From Cladocopium goreaui (Eukaryota; Sar; Dinophyceae; Suessiales; Symbiodiniaceae), in contig CAMXCT020006135.1 of NCBI GenBank assembly GCA_947184155.2, positions 62,001 to 126,000 on the forward strand: a stretch of DNA of 64,000 nucleotides. Direction: 5' to 3'. Of the stretch, positions 25,301-35,959 are shown in pieces (positions within the stretch are counted from its first letter, which is position 1; each line of letters starts with the position of its first letter). The notes under the pieces were generated by a model that was not told the DNA's origin, did not search any database, and worked only from the letters and a program-made list of their open reading frames with translations. The position numbers were made by a program, and so were the translations under genes.

Positions 25301-27271
25301 TGGATAAGTCAAGTTTCTTTCGGCGTGTTGTCTGTGAACAACTTCAAATGATTTGGCCAGGGTTCATTTGCACGTTGGCACTTGGCAAATGTTTTATCGA
25401 GGCTTCGGGACAGGATTTCCAGTGACCAATCCGACCCAGCTGATTGTTCTGCATCTGCAAGAAATATGTAAACACCATGTCCATGCATGAGGCAGCACGT
25501 GAATTCCAGTTCAGGTCGGCGTTTATTTTCCAACGGTTTTGGTGTTCTTCCATGGGGGAATCGTGGTAGTCGGAATTTAGAATGATCCATGGAGTCAATA
25601 ATGCAGCACAAAACATCTCTCTGAACCTTTGCCCTGGTCTTTGTTTGACCATAACACTGACGGTCTGCATACACCCCCCCCAGGTGTCTCATATAAAGGT
25701 CTGAAGCCTTGGCATGCTCACTAATGTCCTTGCTGTGTTTGATGGCACTCTTGAGCTTGTTGCAAATTTTGCACTGGGCATGTGTTGAATACCCACGAAA
25801 TTTGATCTTCCTGCGCCAACCTGAGGAGCGCAGCACCCTAAAGAAGGTGGAGGCAGATGCAGCTGGCTGGCACCTTGCAAAGCATTCAGCTTGGTATAAC
25901 CTAAAGAGATCTGAGTAGTTTCCTGGAGGCATAAAGCGTCTGGGCAAGGTCTCAGGGTCATGGTTACCCACACCCACAGTTGAGTTGAACGAGTTGCTCA
26001 GAAGTGCGTTGATCAATTTCTTGCGGCCTTCTTCAGTGGAGCCCCATTGTTCTTTCGGATTGAAATTCATCCTCAATGTGCCACCCACTAAAATCTAGAA
26101 TCTAGACATGATATTCTCTAAATTTTGCTTGCCATCGACTTCACTGTGACAATTAAGCCTCTGGCTCATGTGGAAGTGTTTCTGCTATGCCAAAATAAGT
26201 CTTCTGTAGGAAATGCAAAACAGAAGCCGCTGCTGGCGCAGAATGGTGGTGTTGTCCTTGGTTTCTATCAATGTGGAATTGAATGAAATGGCTTGGCAAT
26301 CTTGGGAAACTTTTTAAAATCTCACCGGTTTCAAAGCAGAAAAGTGGGCAAACAAAGAAGGCTCCAAGGCTCCCAGGCTCCGAAGGTCAGCACCTCTGAA
26401 ATTCTTCTTGCAGCGAGATAGTCGGTCACGCCCAATTCCAAGGATCTGGAGCCATGCCTCTCTGCACACTTGTATGCCTCAGCTGGACTAGTGTGGCTTG
26501 AAACCAATAGGTCCGGTGTGGGTTAGGATGCTGGGAGAAAATCCAATACTATAAGTCCAAGTTGAGTTGCCCTGTAGGAACCATGAGGATTTTCTGTTGA
26601 TAGATTCTGACTCTGAAGAGCTGGTGCTGGACTTGGAACAAGAAGACCCTGCATCACTTTCCCTGGAGTCATCGTCTGATTCTGTCAGGATGGCCGGATT
26701 CTGCAAGCTCCATAGCCTTCAGAGTTCATCAAGACAATTACAAACATCATTGATTTGTTCTGAAAATTTCTTTGGTGAATCAAGTTGGAAACAGAACTCA
26801 AACCATGGCCAAGTGGCAGTGAATCCTGCCCACCTTTGCTCAGTGACCAGAATGCAACACACAGCTGCATTGCAAGGCGAAAGGCGATGGCTCTCTTGCA
26901 CTTTCGCTGGCAGCAAGGCTTCTTCAAGGCTTCGCGCACACGATCCTCTGACTTGCCATGTGCTTGATAGGAAGTGTCCATGCCTAGGCTTGGCACATGT
27001 GTTTTTTCAAGATAATCAGTTTTTTAGTGCCATCCAAAGCTTAGGAAGAGGTCCAATAGCCAAAGAAAAATCAAAGATATCTATTTCAATGGAGGGTACG
27101 CTGATCACCTAGCTCCAAAGATTGAAGCTGGTTCCAAGACAAACTTCGGATCTGGTTTGGATCACCCTGGGTGGCAGCCTTCTTCCCTGGAGGTTCTTCT
27201 GCTGAACTGCTAGATTCACTTCCACTGTAAGTGCTGCCAGAAGACGAGGCACTGAAGCGCTGCAGCGCCAT
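19330..27271 (-). CDS. DUF7869-type RNase H-like (transposase-derived) protein, many exons
   Basis: Seen: exon 1 (27271-27109, ATG) is Ser-rich and joins to 26681 with a GT intron as LELESDDD. An exon near 26475-26326 reads CREAWLQILGIGRDRL, and one near 26260-26165 reads VLHFLQKTYFGIAETLPHE. 26087-25318 carries a zinc-type HAQCKICNKLK motif, then CCIIDSMDHSKF and LKLFTDNTPK. A GA-AG intron leads to 25219-25108, which ends VVGHTHEDV, and a GT intron to 25001 gives DAFFGMVSKL. The next exon holds VDYVTSVRNW and HSFTFAR, and a GC-AG intron leads to FGGESSNDVFLLVK. Further exons follow to a TGA at 19330, including RPSAKKPIRWPGVEV and DLTGRWVSYN. Known: as I recall, this order (Cys motif, D..D, DN, GH[ST]HED.D) is a hugely expanded symbiodiniacean family with DUF7869, thought to be RNase H-fold and transposon-derived. 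Inferred: nuclease or integrase ancestry; activity is unknown. The gene contains the scaffold gap, and its 3' limit is uncertain. Confidence 0.72.
23297..23396. other. scaffold gap (100 N)
   Basis: Exactly 100 N, the conventional length for a gap of unknown size. It falls inside the DUF7869-type gene, so an exon may be missing. Confidence 0.99.
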
Positions 27272-27600
27272 CGCACTAAGACCCCATTGCTTTAACTCTG
27301 AGTTCGTGGGCTGTAGTTAGGATTGGTAGATTCTCTTATGAAATCGGCTATTGGGTTTGCTATTCTTTCTTTAATATTATGTCAATGTATTTTTGGAATA
27401 TGTGCATGGTAACGATAGACATGTTTGCTAGCCACCCTATTTCAATTTCCCATTGAAATTCGAAAATAGCTACAGGATTCTACAAGCAATAATTTGGTGA
27501 CACTGCGTGACAGAAGCGGTGCAAGTTTGACTTTCATGGTGCAAAGCAAAAGAACGTATGGCCCCCCCTATTTTTACACCCCAGGAGCCAGCCACCAAGT

Positions 27601-30579
27601 TCAGAACAACCCTCGCACAAGTGGCTCGTTGTCTTCGCGTGTAATGCTTTCAGCATTCCATTTGTTCAGGTCGATGGCTGAGAAAGAACAAAGCCATGCC
27701 GCAGCCACTGCTCTGATGTTCATCGAGTTTCCAGCCAAGTCTTCTAGCTCCTGAGCAGCAGCAAGAACCCAAGGAAACAGGTAGGGTAAAAGATAGTTCA
27801 TTAAATTGGTGGGGCAAAGTAAAAATGAAAAAATGAAGCCAAAAGTCGCGCTTCTTGAGTTTCTGCAAGTTGAGACGATGCACAGGAAAAGACTGGAACA
27901 AGAGCTTCTCGACGTCTACAGGGGGCAGAATGTCAATCACAACACCCTGAATTAACACAAACCTGTCAAAAGAAATGAATCTTGTTTTTGAATGATTTTG
28001 ATCTTGAACCATCACAATTTTGATTTCGAATTATTTTGAATGATCATTTTCTGAACATTTCTGAACCACTGTCCTGTCACATACCTTTGCTTGCCCAATT
28101 CGAAGAACTCCCCTCTGGGGGTCACGCAGGGCATGTGCATTGCCAATCCCATTCGCTCAATGGATTGCGAAAGGTTCACAAATCCCTTGGTCCTGCCCCG
28201 CACATGGAAGTACCCCAATGCCTCAGGGCACGCTGAGCTAAGGTATGGAAAGATGCTCTTTGCTGGATGGGTGGGATTCAAAGTGGGGCCACATAGGATC
28301 CAAAACTTTGGTTGCCTAGCTGCATGCCGCTGCCGTGAGTTGGAAACATGTTTGAACTCTTCCTCATTCTCCTCCAAAAAGTTAGCGACATCAACTGGGT
28401 CCACCTTGTCCATCTCCATCATCTTCCAGTGCTTGTAGATCCATCGTGGACGCTGCTTTCGGGGACTTAGTTGCATGGAATATGCAAAGTTGCAACCAAA
28501 GAATCAATGACACCGGATACAATAAAGTCACAGGGAATGAGTGAAAAAAATTGCACAGTTTGACCATGGAACCGTGATGTGAGAACAATTTGGGGCAAAT
28601 CTACTGATGCAGTTTTCTCCAGCCGCTTGTTCATGTCGTCCACAACCACAGGATGGTCATCAGGAAACATCAGGCGCTGCCTTGGGCAGAACCCAAGATG
28701 GTGCATAAATAATGATGGCACAACACTATGGAGCAGTAAAGTTAGGCAACAACACTAAAAAGATTATGGCAACATAATGACACATAATAAAAGAAATAAA
28801 ACTAAAAAAATATGGGAGAGAACCATTTAAACAAGGAACGCTGAAGGAGGCGAACCCACAACCTTGAGACGGTTCAGTGTTGCCACCAGCGTTTGCTCCA
28901 AGGCTGCTGGGGAATCGATATCCCTGCGAAGCACTTTGCGATTGATCAAGGCTATGTATACCCTGCGTCTCTTGCATGCATCTCCAAGCTCCAAGGGGTC
29001 CACCAACACCTGTTTGCATTGATTTGATTGATAAAACCGCCCAAATAGGTATCATGATTTGGGATCAAATTCATCATTAGGGGAAAAAACATTGAATGTT
29101 GAATCTCAAGGGGAAGATACTTTGGCTGCGACATAGCCAAAAGCTTCCAGCCGCTTCAAAGCTCGTTCAACTTGGTTCCAGCAACGAAGTAATCCCAGTA
29201 CATTCTCCAGCAAGGCTATGAGTGGCAGAGAGCGAGCCACCTCCTCCAAGCAAAGGAAAAATGGTTCAGCAGCTTTTTCTTGTAGGAAACGACTCTGAAA
29301 GTGTAATTGCGAGAACCTAGCTAGCAAAGAAAGCAACAAAAGCATGGAAAGGTCAGAGTGCACAGAAGGGCCAGAGGTGTTTAGTGGTAAAATGAAAACT
29401 CTGTTAATAGAAGAAAGAAACGGGGTGCAAGGGAACCCGCAAGAATATGCATTGATGTGCAGGGCCACTTCTGCAGTGTCTCGCCGCTTCATACAAGTAA
29501 AGATCCTGACACTTCATGTTTGACACAGTTGGGATGGGGCCCCAAGAAAGTAATGTCGTGAGTTGGGAAAATTTAAGATCTTGCTGTGCCCATCCAAGGC
29601 TCCGCTTTGGCTTCAGATTGGAGGCAATGAACTTCAACGGGCCAACAGCGTTGTCACACCTGGTGAATCGCATATAGACTATATCAAAAAACAATGAATC
29701 ACACCGCAGATTTTTCAAAATGATGTTGGCAAGCCTAAGAGATAATGATTTGGGTGACAATGTGGTTGAGGGAAACATTAAAAAGTTTCTGAATTCATAT
29801 TACTGAGATTCGAAGATACCAGAGCGCATTTCCCCTGGAGCAGCTCTTTCAATCCAAAGAAGGATCCCTCGGCCCCACTGCAGTCACTCATCAAATAGAC
29901 TGGGCGCATCTTTTGGACAAAGGATTCCATACCTCAAGGAAACAGGAATTCTCCCCAAGATTGCTCCCCAAAGATTGCCCAAATTTCAAGTTCCACCCCT
30001 ACAATTTTAGAAAACACACTTTTTGGTTTGCCAAATTGTCTCAAGTTTCCTGCCTGCTTTGCGAAGCATCTCTTGCCCCCACCCCTCTAGATGAGCCATT
30101 TGCGCAGGTGTGAGATCAAAAGCAGGGCGATGAAAATCATCCATACGCCTTTGAGCACTCATGCATTTCTTGCCAAGAAAAAAAGTGTTTGGGATGGGTA
30201 GCAGGTTGAGGAAACGAATTTCAAAGTAAGGACCTCTATATGAGCAGCCCAGTGACAATGACCGCAATGCTGTTCCATATGGGTCTGCATGCTTGCTCAT
30301 AGATACTTCTGATCCAGGGTCAGAGTCATAGGAATATTCCTCCATGTACTCGTCCTCCTCTGTCTTCGTTGTATCTGAACCCGAGGAAGAGCATCGCACA
30401 CGTCCTAGAAATGAGTAGGGTTCAAGTGTAAGCAAGTCCCCTGAAATTAATACCTTAATTTCAAAAGAGCTGCCACCCCGAAAAATAAAAACATGTCTGA
30501 ATCAATAAGAGGTGCCCCCAGTTCCAGCTACTCTGCCCCTACTTCGAGATCTGGAGCTGGAGCTGGTTGATGAAGCCAT
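27601..30579 (-). CDS. C5 cytosine DNA methyltransferase-like protein
   Basis: Likely start ATG 30579 (MASSTSSSSRSRSR). A GC-AG intron joins 30537 to 30404, giving a Ser/Asp/Glu-rich leader. Exon 30168-30054 joins by a second GC-AG intron to 29932-29820, which carries motif I, YLMSDCSGAEGSFFGL. Exon 29734-29703 and the exon starting 29659 give ACQHHFEKSAV then CDNAVGPLKFIASN, the motif II/III region. Motif IV with the catalytic Cys is CGFPCTPF, ending at 29400. 29294-29121 has motif VI, LLENVLGL, and 29009 onward has motif VIII, CKRRRVYIALI. The target-recognition region follows with MFPDDHPVVV and TPRGEFFELGKQRY, then motif IX/X with RFVLIQG and LEDLAGNSMNIRAV, and a TGA at 27601. Known: these motifs define SAM-dependent 5-methylcytosine transferases. 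No reader or BAH domain is visible. Some boundaries (30404/30168, 29659 to motif IV) are unresolved. It is the first gene of a three-gene minus-strand cluster. Confidence 0.85.
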
Positions 30580-30704
30580 GGCACCACTGAGTAATGGGGC
30601 AACTAAATTGCCATATAGATCAATGAATGATAACATGGGCGACTAGATCACTGACTGACTCATTATATAGATTGGTAAACTCATTAGATCGCTAATCATA
30701 CTGA

Positions 30705-30730
30705 ACCATTTGAGCCAATGGCCACAGGTC
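30705..30730 (-). other. weak relict spliced-leader-like sequence
   Basis: Read on the minus strand, GGCCATTGGCTCAAA resembles the conserved 3' part of the dinoflagellate spliced leader (AGCCATTTTGGCTCAAG) with two T missing. It lies about 130 bp upstream of the methyltransferase start. Such a short match can occur by chance. Confidence 0.2.
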
Positions 30731-30915
30731 CTGGTCTCAGTTTGCACAGGTCCTGGTTCACATGCCCCTTTCTTATATATATACAAATATAATATATACA
30801 TGCACATACTGATACTGCACATACATATGCATACATACATACCATACATGCATATATTTATCAAAGGAAGTCTGAAGGTCTAACTTCCGAGTTACGGATT
30901 TTTAAAAACCTATTC

Positions 30916-31513
30916 GCCACAGAAAAGAGATCATAAGAGATCTCGCAGCCAAGAGATCTCACATCCAAGAGATCTCACAGCCAAGAGATCTCACAGCCAA
31001 GAGACCCCACAGCCAAGAGATCTCTCAGCCAAAGAGATCTGACAGCCAAAAGATCTCACAGCCAAGAGATCTCACAGCCAAGAGACCCCACAGCCAAGAG
31101 ATCTCTCAGCCAAAGAGATCTGACAGCCAAAAGATCTCACAGCCAAGAGATCTCACATCCAAGAGATCTCACAGCCAAGAGATTTCACAGCCAAGAGACC
31201 TCACAGCCAAGAGATCTCACAGCCAAGAGATCTCACAGCCCAAGAGATCTCGCAGCCAAGAGATCCCGCAGCCAAGAGATCTCACAGCCAAGAGATCTCA
31301 CAGCCAAGAGATCTCACAGCCAAGGGATCTCTCAACCAAGAGATGTCACAGCCAAGACATCTCACAGCCAAGAGATCTCACAGCCAAGAAATCCCACAGC
31401 CAAGAGATCTCACAGCCAAGAGATCTCACAGCCAAGAGATACATCACAGCCAAAAGATCTCACAGCCAGGAGATCTCACAGCCAAGAGACGTAAAAGCCA
31501 AGAGATCTCACCC
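30916..31513. repeat. 16-bp tandem array AGCCAAGAGATCTCAC
   Basis: About 36 copies of a 16-bp unit with small variants (GATCCC, GACCCC, GACCTC). Each unit includes the palindrome AGATCT. It is open in several frames, but the resulting peptide (QEISQPRDLT-like) is a by-product of the repeat, not a gene. Confidence 0.92.
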
Positions 31514-31519
31514 GCCAAG

Positions 31520-31990
31520 CTTCAATTTGGCATCTTCAACTTTCCGACTTTGAGGGAAGTCTTGCGCGAAAGCGTCGTTTTCACATCTTCAGCTTTCTCT
31601 TTTTGAGGGAAGTCTCGCAAGAAATCCGTTTTTGAGAGATAGTAGATGCACCAAATGCTGCGTTTTGCAGAACAAAACGTATCTCGGAAGATGGATGGGG
31701 AAGCTTGTCCGGCGGATGGTTTCGGAACACGCTCGTTTGTACCGGGATCATGCTCGGATCGGCCGTGCATTGGAACTGCCAATTCAGGCGTAATTTTCAC
31801 ACATTGACCTTTCAAAATTTGAAGGATGCCTCGCACGAAAGCTTCGTTTTCACATTTGCTACTTTCACTTTTTGAAGGAAGTCTCGCAAGAAAGCTTCGT
31901 TTTCACATCTTCCACCTTCAGATTTTAAGGGAAATCTCGCACAAAAGCTTCGTTTTTACATCTTCAACTGTCGGAATTTGAAAAGTCGCG
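31520..31990. repeat. diverged 50-65 bp repeats with GTCTCGCAAGAAAGCTTCGT core
   Basis: A phrase combining a TTTTCACATCTTC block and a GAAGTCTCGCAAGAAA block recurs at about 31555, 31600, 31825, 31880 and 31935 with substitutions and insertions. No coding signal was seen. Confidence 0.7.
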
Positions 31991-32119
31991 CATTGTAATG
32001 GCTGCGCCAAGGTTGCTTGGAGCCGCGGCTGTGTGCGTAATACTATTGTCTTTTGCAGCTGGACATCGTAAATCGTATTGGAGTGGCTGCATCAAGGCTG
32101 CGACAGTGATTTGTCAGCA

Positions 32120-33365
32120 GATTTTCTCAGTTTAAAAGCTTGCTGTGTGTAAAAGCTTCTGTGTAAAAGTTTTCTGTGTGTAAAAGTTTTCTGTGTAAAA
32201 GCTTCTCTGTGTAAGGGCTTCTCTGTGTAAAAGCTTGCTCTGTGTAGAAGCTGTCTGTGTAAAAGCTGGCTGTGTGTGAAAGCTTCTGTATGTAAAGGCT
32301 TCTGCGTGTAAAAGCTCCTGTGTGAATGCTTCTCTGTGTTACAGTGGAATGCTAAAGTCGTGCCTAAAATTTGGAAATCATCGTAAATAGCTGGGGAGCA
32401 CTTGATTTGAAAAGTCGTGCCTTTTTAGTATAAAACGCATAGGAATTGCAATTTTTTGTTGGATTTGGTCTTTGGAATAGTTTTTGTTAATAAATCTTGC
32501 GTTTAGGTTGTGTTTAGCATCAAGGGTACCTTTTCCATATTGTTAATAAATCTTGCGTTTAGGTTGTGTTTAGCATCAAGAGTACCTTTTCCATATTGTT
32601 AATAAATCTTGCGTTTAGGTTGTGTTTAGCATCATGAGTTTTAAGATTTGGGCATGACTTAGGCATGAGTTTCTTGAAACAGCGATTCCATGGTGATTTA
32701 CTAGCAAGTTTTGACCCAGGCATGAGTCAGGCATGAGTTTGTCGTTTGACTGTAGGGCTTCTCTGTGTGAAAGCTTTCTGTGTGCAAAAGCTTTTCTGTG
32801 TAAAAGCTGGCTGTGTGTGAAAGTTTGCTGTGCGTAAAAGCTTCTCTGTGTAATAAAAGCTTCTCTGTGTCTGGCCTTCTCTGTGTGGAAGCTTGCTGTG
32901 TAAAAGCTTCGGTGTGCAAAAGCTTGTCTGTTTAAAAGCTTCTCTGTAAAAGTTTGCTGTGTGTAATTAAAAGCTTCTCTGGAAAAGTTTGCTGTGTGTA
33001 AAACCTTCTCTGTGCAAATGCTTCTCTGTGAAAGGGCTTCTCTGTGTAAAAGCTTCTCTGCGTGTAAAAGCTGTGTAAATGCTTCTTTGTGTAAAAACAC
33101 TGTGTGTGTAAAAAGCTTTTCTGTGTAGGAACTTCTTTGTGTCAAAGCCTGCTGTGTGTAGAAGCTTCTCTGTGTAAAGGCTTCTGTGTAGAAGCTTCCG
33201 CGTGTAAAAAAATCTGGTAAAAGCTTGCTGTGTACAAACTCTTGCTTTGTGTAAAAGCTTGCTGTGAATAACAGCTTCCCTAACTCTGTGTAAAAGGTTC
33301 TGCGTGTACAAGCTTCTCTGTGCAAAAGCTTGCTGCGTGTAAAAGCTTCTATGTGTCAAATTTTC
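32120..33365. repeat. degenerate ~17-bp array AAAAGCTTCTCTGTGT, split in two blocks
   Basis: Units of roughly AAAAGCTTCTCTGTGTA, each with an AAGCTT palindrome, fill 32120-32340 and 32750-33365. Spacing varies, as in an old array. A minus-strand frame of more than 200 codons (HREAFTQRSFYT-like) is a by-product of the repeat. Confidence 0.9.
32486..32653. repeat. three 56-bp tandem copies
   Basis: Copies starting GTTAATAAATCTTGCGTTTA occur at 32486, 32542 and 32598, with an exact 56-bp period and near identity. They are embedded between the two AAGCTT-type blocks. Confidence 0.92.
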
Positions 33366-33399
33366 TCTGTGGAAAGCGTAGGGTTGCTATCTATGATCC

Positions 33400-34340
33400 T
33401 TTTTCCTCTGGAACATGGAGGGGGTCAAGGCTCACCAGAAAACGTTTTCTTTCTGGTTTTGGAACCGTCCAGCCAGGTGATTTTATAGAAGACAGTGGTT
33501 TTTTGTGATTTTATAGCCAAGCTCCATGTTTCTGCTTTCCTGGTAGGGGGGTCAAGGCATCTCATTTTATAGAGGCCAACTGGTGGGTGATGGTTTTCGT
33601 TTTTCACTTTTTACATGTCAAGAAAAGGTGGGGAAGGCCATACCAAAAAAAACTTGCCGGTGACCAAATCTCCCAAGATATCTCAGCATGAGTTTTTTCA
33701 CAGATTCTTTGCATCAGCCATTTTGGCTGAGGAACCAGCATGAAGTTAGGTCCACCAACCATCCACTCCCATCAACCATCCACTCGTTCTCACGGATTTT
33801 GCAAATCATGCCTCACGTTTGTTCAGGTCACATCTCTCCAATCTCTCCATATGTTCTGATGATCTGTGCATTTCGATCATAATTGTGTTCTGTTTTTTGA
33901 AAACATTCAGAGGATAACTCACCAAACACCATTTGTCTCAACACATCATAAAGACCAGTGGGGCATGGCAGAAAGATATGTTAAATCTTTTCAAATTTGG
34001 CAATGACGCGCATCCAATGCAACAGATGTTATGCATTCATTTTTTCAAGCGGCTTGGCCCCAAAAAAATTATCCTATGGTCATATGGAAGGGGCGTCAAG
34101 GCAAGGCATTTTATAGTTTACAGCCTTTCAGCTGCCCATTTCTGGTCCGCCCACTGGTGGAGGCGTGTCATTTTATAGCCAGTTGCAATCTTATGAGCTT
34201 TCAATACCTATCCACCTACCCCCTCAGTGACCCCAATTCCTGGCTAGAAAATCCCCTGCAAGACCCTCCCCCCCGAAAAGGAACCAAGATGGGTTGCTTG
34301 CTTTGGCGCCGAGATCCGTTTTTGGAGCAGGTTTTGGGCC
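33400..34340. other. gene-free stretch with spliced-leader-like core
   Basis: No supported gene was found. The phrase 'TTTTATAG' recurs (33482, 33512, 33566, 34108, 34171) next to GTCAAGGC-like words, which suggests old duplications. At 33716-33728 the exact 13-mer AGCCATTTTGGCT matches the core of the dinoflagellate spliced leader. Confidence 0.4.
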
Positions 34341-34344
34341 AGAG

Positions 34345-34805
34345 AAAAGGTGAGATGATTTGAGAGTGCGCTGAGAAGAGCTGAGATGAGGTGAGACGAG
34401 CTGACAAGAGCTGAGATCAGCTGAGTAGATGTGAGAAGAGCTCAGAAGATGTGAGAAGAGGAGAGAAGAGATGAGAACACATAAGGTGAGCTTACATGAG
34501 TTGCGGAGAGCTGAGGAGAGTTGAGAAGAGCTGTGAAAATCTGAAAAGCTGAAATAAGCTGAGAAGAGATGAGAAAAGCTTAGGTGACATGAGAAGAGAT
34601 GAGAACAGTTGTGATCAGCTGAGAAGAGTTGAGAAAAGGAGAGAAGACATCGGATGAGATGAGATGAGGTGAACAAAATTAGAAGACAGGAGATGAGTTG
34701 AGATGAGATGGGATGACACAGACTGCGGTGACAGAGGGATGCAATGAGCAATTTCCAAGAGAAGTTGCGATGCGACGAGATCAGATGAAATGAGAAAAGA
34801 TTCAA
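34345..34805. repeat. purine-rich GAGAAGAGCTGAGATGAG array
   Basis: Degenerate 5-10 bp units built from GAGAAGA, GCTGAGA and GATGAGA. One strand is about 90 percent purine for 450 bp. The Ser/His/Leu-rich minus-strand frame (SSHLFSS-like) is a shadow of the repeat. Confidence 0.85.
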
Positions 34806-35129
34806 CATTCAAAAAACATGGCATCAGATTACCAAGTCAAGAGCTTGTTGTTGCGATGCACAGGAGGCTTGCCTGTCACCTATAGGCGCTGTCTTTGTTC
34901 CGCTTTATGGGTTGTAAGCGTTTCAAATTTGAAACTTCCGCGCCCGGCTTGCCCGGGTACTACTTGTATCAATTGTTTCAATATGCGTTTAAATAATCAC
35001 AATTTTGTGGGAAACATATCGATTTTATGGGAGCATTTTGGTTTCAAAAAATCCACATAATCCACGCCAGTGCAGCCCTGACCTGAGGCAGTGGACACGC
35101 CCGTTTTCAACGCTGTGCCTCTGAGTTTG

Positions 35130-35620
35130 GACTTTGACGCATCGGATGCCAAGGTGCAGAGTCGCCCGGGCTCGGCCAGGGGTCGGCCCGGGGTCACCTG
35201 TCTTGACCGTGAAACTAAATGCAAAATGCGGAAAACCGGAAAATGAGAGACTGGACCGCTGGACGCGAGAGAAGGTCTGTCAAAGCAACTGTAGAGCCAC
35301 TAGAGACTGCTCCATTTGTTCCGGCAGCACAGGCAGTTCTGAAGCCCTTGGGGCGATTCAGGAGATTTCGAAGATAGTTGGCTCAGAGAATTGCAAAGCT
35401 GCAACGCCCCCTCCAGGTCAGTGACAAGGATGCAGAGGAAGCGGAGAAAAAGGACACCACAGACACCACTGAGGCAAGGACAGCTTGTTGCTGGCCTGGC
35501 GAAACACCAAACTGACCAAACTGACCAAATTCCTTACATTTTTCTGCAGGCCCTTGCTCCATCGCATGCTGCAGCAGCCGCCTCAGAGGTGCAGGGATGC
35601 CATATTTGCCACAGAAGTAG
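35130..35620 (+). CDS. possible exon(s), unidentified
   Basis: A GC-rich island with competing plus frames: one reads KATVEPLETAPFVPAAQAVL then KPLGRFRRF, another LQRPLQVSDKDAEEAEKKD further on. The second ends in a Thr/Glu-rich stretch. A GCAG|GCCC acceptor occurs at about 35550. This could be an upstream exon of the phosphatase gene or a separate gene; it was not identified. Confidence 0.25.
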
Positions 35621-35959
35621 TTGAAGCTTAGCAAGTCAGAAGATAAGCCTGAGGACTACCAGTGACTACCACAAGACATGGGGCTATGAGACCACATCGG
35701 ACCTGAATAGATCTGTGGATTTGCGCTTGGCATTTGCTCGTTTACTCCGATTCAGTTGAGAACTTGACTAGAAAAGTCGTGCTACCATAGCAGCAAATCG
35801 AGTTCGCAGCAAGAAGCAGCTGAACTTGCCAACCCCTCCATAAAGTTTGGTACTACATGGTGCTACTTTGGCATTTCTGGCTGAAGGTGAGTTACCAACC
35901 AAATCAATTGCTCGATGCAAACATGAATTTACATGAGTTGGCTTGGATCAACAACTCCC

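Noticed and set aside
32615-33359. 236-codon minus-strand protein (HREAFTQRSFYT-like)
   Set aside because: It is a by-product of the AAAAGCTTCTCTGTGT array, and two other frames are equally open.
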